This document shows positions 11,792 to 19,573 of a stretch of DNA of 64,000 nt, one piece after another. Under the pieces are notes generated by a model. That model had not been told where the DNA came from, made no database searches, and was given only the letters and a program-made list of their open reading frames with translations. The position numbers were made by a program, and so were the translations under genes. Source of the DNA: Marinomonas sp. SBI8L (GTDB lineage: Bacteria > Pseudomonadota > Gammaproteobacteria > Pseudomonadales > Marinomonadaceae); contig NZ_JSEO01000021.1 of assembly GCF_001624705.1 (NCBI RefSeq), positions 1-64,000 on the forward strand, written 5' to 3'. Numbering within the stretch: position 1 is the first letter of the stretch; every line of letters starts with the position of its first letter.

Positions 11792-12201
11792 ATCCAAACT
11801 CCTACAACCAAAATTAGGATTGCAGCGATTACTAGGTTAGCTTTAGCTGCCATTTGGCCACTCTCTAACTCTTCGAAGTAACCGATATCCATAAACAAGT
11901 GTTTAATCCCTGCAACAAAGTGGTACATCAAAGCAGAAACAACACCCCAAATGATGAATTTCGCGATGAAGCTTGTTTGCAAAGCATTTACAACTTGATC
12001 GAAACCTTCTTGTGAATCTAACGAAAGATCAAACGCGTAAAACAAAAATGCCAAGCCTACAAACAGGATGACACCGGTTACACGATGAAGGATGGATACA
12101 ATTGCGGTAACGGGCATTGATATAGTAGCTATATCAAGATTGACTGGTCTTTTTTTATTCACGACTCTTACACCATTTTTATCGATTGAATGGTCAATCA
12201 C
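11785..12201 (-). CDS. sdhC: Succinate dehydrogenase cytochrome b556 subunit SdhC
   Basis: SdhC is the other membrane anchor of complex II. Three membrane helices are visible, with the signature SILHRVTGVILFVG (heme and quinone region) and a histidine-containing HFVAGIKHLFMD segment. The GTG start at 12201 has a good GGAGAG site and gives 138 residues; an inner GTG just before NKKRPVNLD would give a more usual 125 residues. It is the first gene of the nine-gene sdh-suc operon and faces gltA across 510 bases. Confidence 0.95.
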   Translation of the reverse strand: MIDHSIDKNGVRVVNKKRPVNLDIATISMPVTAIVSILHRVTGVILFVGLAFLFYAFDLSLDSQEGFDQVVNALQTSFIAKFIIWGVVSALMYHFVAGIKHLFMDIGYFEELESGQMAAKANLVIAAILILVVGVWIW

Positions 12202-12711
12202 GACCTATCTCTCCATGAAGCAGCATTCAACTACCTCATTAGGCCTCTAACAGAATAGTCTTAATTTACGGGTTAATTCTATAAAAGCGACGTGACCTTA
12301 TAGATTTCCCCTGCAAATCAATCATATTTCTGGGAACGCAATTATAGACCAGCCAAATTTACTAAGACAAATAGACAAGACAAGGGCTTTACAATGGTCG
12401 TCATTCACAAAATGAATAACCCCATACACAAGAACAATAATGGTATAAAATTACAAATTATTTTTCTAAAAAAAATAAAAAATAACCCATATATTTCAAC
12501 AAGTTAACAAAAAACAATATAAGAACACCCTAGCATCTCGTATTAAGTTATGTATATTTATTACATCTTTTTTTTGTGGAAATACTATTTACACTTTTTT
12601 CGCAAGATTGATTTAACCTCTCAGAAACAGTATTTTTTGCGCACCTTCTGGGTCATACAGTCAGTTATCCACTCGACACCGTCCCGATTCAGAACTTGAA
12701 GGAGACTAAAA
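12202..12711. other. Divergent sdhC-gltA regulatory region
   Basis: This AT-rich stretch of 510 bases has no gene. It must hold the promoters of both the sdh-suc operon and gltA. It includes A/T tracts around 12465-12485 and 12565-12575, which may bend the DNA. I see one candidate gltA promoter (listed separately) and no clear repressor box that I can name. Confidence 0.5.
12608..12636 (+). promoter_or_regulatory. Candidate sigma-70 promoter of gltA
   Basis: TTGATT at 12608-12613 and TATTTT at 12631-12636 are separated by 17 bases. Each matches four of six consensus positions. Transcription would begin near 12643, about 70 bases before the gltA ATG. Such AT-rich DNA gives chance matches, so this is tentative. 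Confidence 0.3.
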
Positions 12712-13992
12712 ATGGCAGATAGAAAAGCTCGACTTACCGTAGATGGGATTGATGAAGTCATCGAACTCCCAATACTTTCCGGTACTCTTGGTACTGATGT
12801 AATTGATGTTCGTGGTCTTGGCTCTAAAGGTGTATTCACCTACGACCCAGGTTTCATGTCTACAGGTTCATGTGAATCAGCAATCACCTATATAGATGGT
12901 GATGCAGGTATCTTATTACATCGCGGCTACCCAATAGCACAACTTGCAGAGCATTCTGACTACCTAGAAACCTGCTACCTTCTTTTAAATGGTGAGCTTC
13001 CAACAGAAGAACAAAAAGCAGAGTTTGATAAAACGGTTCATAACCACACTATGGTGAACCAATCAATGCGTAAATTCCTTGAGGGATTCCGCAACGATGC
13101 TCACCCTATGGCGATCATGTGTGGTTTAGTAGGTGCGCTTTCTGCGTTCTACCAAGACCATATGGACATCAACAATCCAGAACACCGCGAAATTGCGGCA
13201 TTCCGTTTGATTTCCAAAATGCCTACTTTGGCTGCAATTTGTTACAAGTATTCTAAAGATCAGCCAGTTATGTACCCACGTAACGACCTATCTTACGCTG
13301 AAAACTTCCTATACATGATGTTCGGTACACCATGTGAAGATTATGTAGTGAACCCAGTATTTGCAAAAGCTATGGATAAAATCTTTATCCTGCACGCTGA
13401 TCACGAGCAAAATGCATCAACCTCTACTGTACGCTTAGCAGGCTCATCAGGCGCCAACCCATTCGCTTGTATTGCTGCTGGTATTGCAACACTTTGGGGG
13501 CCTGCTCACGGTGGTGCTAACGAAGCTGTACTGACTATGCTTGAAGAGATTGGTGATGAATCTAAGATTGATGAATTCATTGCTAAAGCAAAAGATAAAG
13601 ACGATCCATTCCGCCTAATGGGCTTTGGACACCGCGTTTATAAGAACTTCGATCCACGCGCTAAGGTAATGCGTGAAACCTGTGACGCCGTATTAGCAGA
13701 ACTAGGTCAATCGAACGACCCACTTCTAAAAATTGCTAAACGTCTAGAGCAAATTGCACTAGAAGATCCTTACTTTGTTGAGCGTAAGCTTTATCCAAAT
13801 GTAGACTTCTATTCAGGTATCATTCTGAAAGCTATCGGTATTCCAACAAGCATGTTTACTGTAATTTTTGCAGTTGCGCGTACTGTTGGCTGGATTTCAC
13901 ACTGGAACGAAATGATCAGTGGCCCATACAAAATTGGTCGCCCGCGTCAGCTTTATACAGGTGAAGCTCAAAAAGACTACCCTACCAAGTAA
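12712..13992 (+). CDS. gltA: Citrate synthase (type II)
   Basis: This enzyme condenses acetyl-CoA with oxaloacetate at the entry of the TCA cycle. The 426 residues correspond to the hexameric, NADH-sensitive Gram-negative type. Visible motifs are [23 protein letters not shown] near the start, [21 protein letters not shown] and the catalytic [14 protein letters not shown] segment. AAGGAG stands 8 bases before the ATG. It is transcribed away from sdhC and ends in a strong shared terminator. Confidence 0.98.
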   Translation: MADRKARLTVDGIDEVIELPILSGTLGTDVIDVRGLGSKGVFTYDPGFMSTGSCESAITYIDGDAGILLHRGYPIAQLAEHSDYLETCYLLLNGELPTEEQKAEFDKTVHNHTMVNQSMRKFLEGFRNDAHPMAIMCGLVGALSAFYQDHMDINNPEHREIAAFRLISKMPTLAAICYKYSKDQPVMYPRNDLSYAENFLYMMFGTPCEDYVVNPVFAKAMDKIFILHADHEQNASTSTVRLAGSSGANPFACIAAGIATLWGPAHGGANEAVLTMLEEIGDESKIDEFIAKAKDKDDPFRLMGFGHRVYKNFDPRAKVMRETCDAVLAELGQSNDPLLKIAKRLEQIALEDPYFVERKLYPNVDFYSGIILKAIGIPTSMFTVIFAVARTVGWISHWNEMISGPYKIGRPRQLYTGEAQKDYPTK

Positions 13993-14004
13993 GTTTTTTA
14001 GCCT

Positions 14005-14049
14005 AAAAAAAACCGCGTCACTTAACTAAGAAGCGACGCGGTTTTTTTG
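14005..14049. terminator. Bidirectional terminator after gltA
   Basis: A 14-bp perfect stem (AAAAAAACCGCGTC at 14006-14019, GACGCGGTTTTTTT at 14035-14048) has T runs on both strands. It separates gltA from the convergent zinc-ribbon gene and should work in both directions. Confidence 0.92.
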
Positions 14050-14074
14050 TATTAGAATAATGTTTTTATAAAAC

Positions 14075-14299
14075 TTAATCTTCTTCCACGATCTCAGTGA
14101 TCGTCATCTCCCCACACTTCAAACACTCACCTTCAATCCAAACACGAGATTCACTTTCATACTCTTTTGGATTCTTCATACCTAGGTCAACTTCCATACA
14201 ATTGTTACACCAAGTTTGAGAGAGAAAGTCTTGCTGCTCTTCAACACTTCTCAGTGAGAAGTCACGCTCTACCCTTTTTTCATTTAACTCGTCATTCAC
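14075..14299 (-). CDS. Small zinc-ribbon-like protein
   Basis: This 74-residue protein has two CxxC pairs (WCNNCME near residue 31 and ECLKCGE near residue 59) spaced as in a zinc ribbon, with a charged N-terminus and an acidic tail (EIVEED). The GTG start overlaps the DUF2066 stop by one base (TAGTG), so the two are very likely co-translated. I do not know its function. A metal-bound adaptor or protein-protein contact is reasonable; there is no enzymatic motif. Confidence 0.8.
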   Translation of the reverse strand: MNDELNEKRVERDFSLRSVEEQQDFLSQTWCNNCMEVDLGMKNPKEYESESRVWIEGECLKCGEMTITEIVEED

Positions 14300-15381
14300 T
14301 AGTCATTTACTCCACTATAGCGATAAGCTTGTACTAAGTTTACATCTGGATCTAAAGCATCAAGCTCAATACGCTCAATCACAGAGTCCAATGCGATTGC
14401 ATTATTTAATTTATTTAAACCACCATCTAACACCAAGGAAAAACTTACCTGATCAGCCTTAATTGAGTTGAGGTAGACATCCCTTACCACAGCAATATTC
14501 GCCAGGTAAGTTTGTATCTGATCCAAGCCTTTGAAATCAGTCACATTATCAATACGCATAGTTATTTTTGCAGAACCCTGACCTCTTACCACCGCATATC
14601 TCGCTGAGAACAACTTAGCCAAAGCCGCATTCACTTGCTCTGCAATATCTTCTTGATCCAAGCCCTGCACAAACAGAGTGATTGGCTCCTCATCAGGCAT
14701 CAACACCATAAGGCTGGCTTCATATTCATCCAAGATTTTATTTACCTTAAGAACACCTGCCACATCAGTCTGATAACGTCGACTTGCCTCGATTACAGGC
14801 TCCTCAAACAAGCCCCACAAATCAGATACAGTTACCGCTTGTTTGTCTAAATCATCCTGAAGCGGCGCATAAATAGGCAAACCTTTTAACACGGCATCTT
14901 TAGCAACTAGGTTTAATAAATCAGAAGGGGCTTGAGCACCGCTGACTTGTCGTAAGAAATCATCCTGCTCAACTATCCATAATAATAAAGAAGGTCTATT
15001 CGCCCCCCAGACAGCTAAACGTTTTGAAAAAAGGTAATCATTAATAGATTGAGCATAAAAATCGACAACAACTCTTTTTACAGGAAAAAATTCACCATCT
15101 ATTTCCATCAAGTTTGTTTCTGTTGTAATCGAATGCTGAGCAACCCAAGACGCTGCAGATTTTTGCGCTGCTGGTAAAACAGCCAAGACACCATCTTGAT
15201 TACCAGAAACCTTAATCAAGACCTCTTCGATTGCTTGTTTAAAGGCGTTATTAATCAATTTTTTTTCAGAATTGACTAGAGGGAGTGTAATTTCAGCTCG
15301 GTAAAGGTTCGGAATTGTCACAGCAGAACTCACTTGAGCGAGTAAAACCATGAAAATAACCATCAGAAATCTAATTTTCAT
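14299..15381 (-). CDS. DUF2066 exported protein
   Basis: I start at MKIRFLMVIFMVLL (15381), where AGGAAG lies 6 bases upstream; the longer reading to 15435 adds an unlikely 18 residues. The result is 360 residues with a Sec signal peptide (about 1-20, cleaved near SSA). The mature protein begins IPNLYRAEITLPLVNSEK, as in DUF2066 proteins, whose role is unknown. In Pseudomonas the same family also stands divergently next to purM, so the neighbourhood is conserved. The gene is transcribed away from purM and is coupled to the zinc-ribbon gene. Confidence 0.85.
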   Translation of the reverse strand: MKIRFLMVIFMVLLAQVSSAVTIPNLYRAEITLPLVNSEKKLINNAFKQAIEEVLIKVSGNQDGVLAVLPAAQKSAASWVAQHSITTETNLMEIDGEFFPVKRVVVDFYAQSINDYLFSKRLAVWGANRPSLLLWIVEQDDFLRQVSGAQAPSDLLNLVAKDAVLKGLPIYAPLQDDLDKQAVTVSDLWGLFEEPVIEASRRYQTDVAGVLKVNKILDEYEASLMVLMPDEEPITLFVQGLDQEDIAEQVNAALAKLFSARYAVVRGQGSAKITMRIDNVTDFKGLDQIQTYLANIAVVRDVYLNSIKADQVSFSLVLDGGLNKLNNAIALDSVIERIELDALDPDVNLVQAYRYSGVND

Positions 15382-15503
15382 ACGCTTCCTTAAAATTAAT
15401 GCGCATATTCTACTGTGATATTGGCAAAGAACCATAGCCCTAATATGTCACTATGCTAAAATGCCGCCTCCCACACCACTATTATCATGACAGGGCATAG
15501 GCA

Positions 15504-16556
15504 ATGACCAAATCGGATAAGAAATCGATTAGTTATAAAGACGCTGGCGTAGACATCAACGCGGGCAATCAACTTGTTGAACGAATCAAGGGCGTAAGCA
15601 AAAAAACTCGTCGACCAGAGGTTATGGGCGGCCTCGGCGGTTTTGGTGCATTAACGCGTTTACCAACTAAATATAAAAATCCAATTCTTGTGTCAGGCAC
15701 AGATGGCGTAGGCACCAAACTTCGCTTGGCAATGGATTTAAACCAGCATGACACTATTGGTATCGACCTTGTTGCTATGTGCGTAAATGACTTGGTTGTA
15801 GCGGGTGCTGAGCCTCTACTTTTCCTTGATTATTATGCAACTGGCAAACTAGACATAGATGTCGCTGCAAATGTTGTTACCGGTATTGGCGAAGGCTGCT
15901 TGCAGTCAGGCGCGGCGCTTGTTGGCGGTGAAACGGCAGAAATGCCAGGTATGTACCATGACGGCGACTATGACCTTGCAGGCTTCTGTGTTGGTGTTGT
16001 AGAAGAAGCAGACATCATTGACGGTACCAATGTAAAAGCCGGTGACAAGTTAATTGCACTTGGTTCTTCAGGCCCTCACTCGAATGGCTACTCTTTGATT
16101 CGTAAAATTCTAGAAGTTAGCCAAGCTGACCTTAATCTAGAGATTGATGGTGTGGCATTAAAAGATGCGCTAATGGCACCAACAAAAATTTATGTTAAAT
16201 CCATTTTAAAACTAATGGAAAGCATCAAGGTAAATGCCTTGGCTCACATTACAGGTGGCGGTCTTCTTGAAAACATCCCACGTGTATTACCAGAATCAGC
16301 ATCTGCTTACATAGATGCATCAAGCTGGACTCGCCCTGCTATCTTTGACTGGTTACAAGAGCAAGGCAATGTAGAGCAAGAAGAAATGTACCGCGTACTT
16401 AACTGTGGTGTTGGTATGGTTCTTTGCTTGGATGCAGACAAAGCAGATGAAGCACTAAAAATCCTACAAGACGCAGGCGAAGATGCTTGGTTAATCGGTG
16501 AAATTCGCGACAAACAGGATGACGTAGAAGTATTAATCTCTGACCTAGAGGCTTAA
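15504..16556 (+). CDS. purM: Phosphoribosylformylglycinamidine cyclo-ligase
   Basis: This is AIR synthetase, the fifth step of purine synthesis, which closes the imidazole ring with ATP. The 350-residue length is normal. Motifs include the N-terminal [16 protein letters not shown], the ATP-site [34 protein letters not shown] and [16 protein letters not shown]. It forms a two-gene operon with purN, five bases apart. I saw no obvious PurR box upstream. Confidence 0.98.
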   Translation: MTKSDKKSISYKDAGVDINAGNQLVERIKGVSKKTRRPEVMGGLGGFGALTRLPTKYKNPILVSGTDGVGTKLRLAMDLNQHDTIGIDLVAMCVNDLVVAGAEPLLFLDYYATGKLDIDVAANVVTGIGEGCLQSGAALVGGETAEMPGMYHDGDYDLAGFCVGVVEEADIIDGTNVKAGDKLIALGSSGPHSNGYSLIRKILEVSQADLNLEIDGVALKDALMAPTKIYVKSILKLMESIKVNALAHITGGGLLENIPRVLPESASAYIDASSWTRPAIFDWLQEQGNVEQEEMYRVLNCGVGMVLCLDADKADEALKILQDAGEDAWLIGEIRDKQDDVEVLISDLEA

Positions 16557-16561
16557 TTACT

Positions 16562-17203
16562 GTGAGTTTTCCTATTGTTGTCCTCATATCCGGTAGTGGC
16601 AGCAACCTACAAGCTCTGATTGATCAGAGCTTGTCAGGGGATCTTGATATTGAGATCAAAGCTGTTATCAGCAACAAAGCCGATGCTTATGGCTTAACCA
16701 GAGCCAAAGAAGCAGGTATCCCAACCCATCACCTGAATCATAAAGAATTTGAATCACGTGAAGCGTTTGATGCAGCATTACAAACTTGTATCGATCAACA
16801 CCAGCCTAAGCTAGTTGTTCTAGCGGGTTTTATGCGCATTCTTAGTGAAGGTTTTACCCGTCATTATCAGGGTCGCATGCTAAACATTCACCCATCGCTT
16901 TTACCTAAGTACAAAGGGCTAAATACCCATCAAAGGGCGATAGATGCAGGTGACAAGGTCCATGGTGTATCAGTACATTTTGTAAGTGCAGAGTTAGATG
17001 CTGGTGCTGTCATAGTGCAAGCGAAAACTGACATTGATACTGAAGAAACAGCTGATTCTTTAGCACAAAAAGTACATAAGCTTGAACATATTATTTACCC
17101 TCTAGCAGTTAAATGGTTTAGCCAAAACAGACTGAAGGAAGTGAATAATAAAGCAATTCTTGATGAAACCCCTTTAGCTGAAACGGGTTTTGCTTATAAT
17201 TAA
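16562..17203 (+). CDS. purN: Phosphoribosylglycinamide formyltransferase
   Basis: This enzyme transfers the formyl group of 10-formyltetrahydrofolate to glycinamide ribonucleotide. The start is GTG. SGSGSNLQALI binds the substrate phosphate, and the catalytic triad is Asn108 and His110 (NIHPSLLPKYKG) with Asp146 (SAELDAG). At 213 residues it is near the usual length. It follows purM directly in the conserved purMN order. Confidence 0.97.
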   Translation: MSFPIVVLISGSGSNLQALIDQSLSGDLDIEIKAVISNKADAYGLTRAKEAGIPTHHLNHKEFESREAFDAALQTCIDQHQPKLVVLAGFMRILSEGFTRHYQGRMLNIHPSLLPKYKGLNTHQRAIDAGDKVHGVSVHFVSAELDAGAVIVQAKTDIDTEETADSLAQKVHKLEHIIYPLAVKWFSQNRLKEVNNKAILDETPLAETGFAYN

Positions 17204-17232
17204 AGCAACCCCATTTAAGATTAGGTATTAAT

Positions 17233-17952
17233 ATGTCACCACAAAAAACAAGCTTCTATCTTATCTGCTTGATGATGTGGTGGCCTATTTTCGTCAAAAC
17301 GGCACCAAGCGAAGCTCCCTCTGATAGCTTTATCAAGCCTTATAGTGCTACCTATAGCACGACTTGGAAAAAAGGCATCAGCCTAAAAGTGGAAGGTACT
17401 CAAACCCTCTCTCAAATGCCAGACAAACAATGGCTTTTCTCATTTGAAGCAGATACTTTTTTTGCATCTCTTAACGAAAGCGTTAAGTTCAATGTTAATC
17501 AAGGGCAAATATCCCCCCTTGTTTACGAGTATCACACCAGTGCATTTGGTAAAAAACGTGACGCGGTATTAACTTTTGACTGGCAGAAAAATCGTGTGAG
17601 AAACGATGTTAAGAACAAGCCTTGGAATATGGATATTCAAGCGGGCGTTTTAGACAAACTCAGTATCCAACTACAGATACGCCAAGACTTAAAACATAAT
17701 AAAGCAAAACTTGATTATTTAATCGCAGACGGCGGCAAACTCAAACCTTGGCATTTTGAACGCCTAGGAAGCGAGAAAATTAACACTCAATTAGGTGATA
17801 TAAATACCATCAAGGTAAAACGTGAAGGAACAGGAAAAAGAGCAAAAACCACAACGTTTTGGTTTGCACCTAAGTATGACTTCCTTCTCGTTAAACTTGT
17901 TCATCAAGAAAAGAAAGAGTCTTACAAACTCGAATTAGAATCGATCAAATAG
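17233..17952 (+). CDS. DUF3108 exported protein
   Basis: This 239-residue protein has an N-terminal hydrophobic segment (about 6-23), probably a signal peptide, and a beta-rich body that begins PYSATYSTTWKKGISLKVEG, characteristic of DUF3108. The role of the family is unknown; an outer-membrane or periplasmic position is likely. It lies 29 bases after purN, the same position that a DUF3108 gene takes next to purN in Pseudomonas. It ends 13 bases from the convergent mobA stop. Confidence 0.85.
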   Translation: MSPQKTSFYLICLMMWWPIFVKTAPSEAPSDSFIKPYSATYSTTWKKGISLKVEGTQTLSQMPDKQWLFSFEADTFFASLNESVKFNVNQGQISPLVYEYHTSAFGKKRDAVLTFDWQKNRVRNDVKNKPWNMDIQAGVLDKLSIQLQIRQDLKHNKAKLDYLIADGGKLKPWHFERLGSEKINTQLGDINTIKVKREGTGKRAKTTTFWFAPKYDFLLVKLVHQEKKESYKLELESIK

Positions 17953-17965
17953 CAGACGAGTAGCA

Positions 17966-18544
17966 CTATCCCTCTAGTTGTTCCAAATAGTTAATATTCA
18001 GAAATACTTGCTCTTCTTGCCAAAATACCGCTTTTGCCCCTAGCTGGCGATAAAAAAGCATGACTCTCGCCTCATTTTCCAAATAGCGTTTTAGCCTTGC
18101 AGCCATTCCAGCTACCGGCAAAATAGCATGTAAAGGCTGAATACCAGAGTCACTTTCAATATAGAAAGCACAATCAGGTTCTTTCTCTGCTTCTGATTTC
18201 AATCGCTCAAAGACTGCTTGAGTAACAAGTGGCGTATCACAAGGGCTTAATAACAAATGGCTAACCCCTAGCTTTTGTGCCTGTAACAGTGCGGCATAAA
18301 CACCACTCAAAGGCCCTCTTTCAAGGCAATCAGCCTCATCAGCAAAAACCTTAACTCCAAGATTTTGATAAGCTTTTGTGTCTTTATTAGCGTTTATCAG
18401 AGTATATTCTGCAAGGGTTTCAAAGCTCTTTAAAGCATATTCAATGAGCACCCTATCCTTATAACGAGTTAAACCTTTAGCCACATAGTTCATGCGACTA
18501 GCTTGACCACCCGCTAATATAACACCTAAGACAGAAACACTCAT
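17966..18544 (-). CDS. mobA: Molybdenum cofactor guanylyltransferase
   Basis: MobA attaches GMP to molybdopterin to make the guanine dinucleotide cofactor needed by nitrate reductases. The nucleotide-binding signature LAGGQASRM is at residues 10-18 with Lys23 following, and LSPCDTPLV is the metal-binding DxP segment. The second part of the signature (NYVAKGL) departs from the classic GGxDKG. The 192-residue length is right. As last gene of the nitrate cluster, it likely supplies cofactor for NasA. Confidence 0.88.
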   Translation of the reverse strand: MSVSVLGVILAGGQASRMNYVAKGLTRYKDRVLIEYALKSFETLAEYTLINANKDTKAYQNLGVKVFADEADCLERGPLSGVYAALLQAQKLGVSHLLLSPCDTPLVTQAVFERLKSEAEKEPDCAFYIESDSGIQPLHAILPVAGMAARLKRYLENEARVMLFYRQLGAKAVFWQEEQVFLNINYLEQLEG

Positions 18545-18561
18545 TTTGCTTGAATACCTAG

Positions 18562-19551
18562 TTATTTAGAGCCAAAAGCCAACTTGTTTCTTTGTTGCCA
18601 AATGGCCTTGGCCTTAACAACATTTTTTTCTTGATCTAACTCGCCACTCATTAAGGCTAATACCGAGGCCATCGTTTGCATGATTGCTTGCTCACCAAAA
18701 CTATCAAGGGTTTCACCAGACCAATGATCAAGTAAACGAGTTAAATCTAGATTATCTTTTTGCCTAACATGTTGTTGGCTAGATTTAGGCCACTGACTCC
18801 AACTAACCTGTTTGTCTTTTAGGAAGGCCAAACTCACATCTCTTTCAGGGTTCACTTCGGCTTCACCATTCCCCCCCCTAAAAACCAAGACAGATTTATC
18901 TTCTAGCGCTTTAGCGGCTTCAATATGAATCTCATCGTACCCCTTATGGAATACCCCGTGCACACTGTGCTCAGCCGCTAACGGGTTCATCAACCTTACC
19001 AAAGTATTCACAGGCGAACGCAAACCCAATAGGCGCTTAAGCTCCATCAAGTCAGTCAGCTGAGTTGAGATTTTATCTAATGGAAGATAAGCAAAGTTTT
19101 GACTTTCAATTTGTGTTTGCGCTTGGGCAAAACTTTGCGCCGACTCTAATCCTAAAAAGCTAAGCACCTTATCAACATAAATACGTGACTCTTCAGGAAA
19201 GCTATGGCCATGCATAAAGACCTTCACACCAGATTGAGACAATGCAATAGCCACCAGCAAAAACCAAGGCAGTTCATTACGCTTACCAGCATACGCAGGC
19301 CAGTCTAAATCAGGCTGAATATCAATTTCTTGTGCCATTTTTTTACGAATAGCACGAGTAAAACCGGCCGCTTCTGCAACCGTTTCCTCTCGAATACGTA
19401 TCAGCATCCAAAAAGCACCCATTTGCTCTGGTTTTACTACATCTTGCAGGATCAAATCCATTGCCTTCTCAGCTTCCTGCTCAGTTAAACTTCTAGAACC
19501 ATGGCGTCCTTTTCCAAGAATTTTGATAAATTCGACAAACTCAGCACTCAT
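18562..19551 (-). CDS. YbiB/TrpD2-like phosphoribosyltransferase-fold protein
   Basis: This 329-residue protein has the anthranilate phosphoribosyltransferase fold: an N-terminal helical domain (LTEQEAEKAMDLILQDVVKPEQMGAFWMLIRIREET), then a glycosyltransferase family 3 domain with VFRGGNGEAEVNPERD. The E. coli relative YbiB binds nucleic acid and is not a TrpD enzyme. The protein lacks the strict TrpD GTGGD motif, so tryptophan synthesis is unlikely. It sits between nasA and mobA, a place this family also takes in other gammaproteobacterial nitrate clusters; its job there is not known to me. Confidence 0.8.
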   Translation of the reverse strand: MSAEFVEFIKILGKGRHGSRSLTEQEAEKAMDLILQDVVKPEQMGAFWMLIRIREETVAEAAGFTRAIRKKMAQEIDIQPDLDWPAYAGKRNELPWFLLVAIALSQSGVKVFMHGHSFPEESRIYVDKVLSFLGLESAQSFAQAQTQIESQNFAYLPLDKISTQLTDLMELKRLLGLRSPVNTLVRLMNPLAAEHSVHGVFHKGYDEIHIEAAKALEDKSVLVFRGGNGEAEVNPERDVSLAFLKDKQVSWSQWPKSSQQHVRQKDNLDLTRLLDHWSGETLDSFGEQAIMQTMASVLALMSGELDQEKNVVKAKAIWQQRNKLAFGSK

Positions 19552-19573
19552 TAAACCTGTTTTCCTATTTTCT

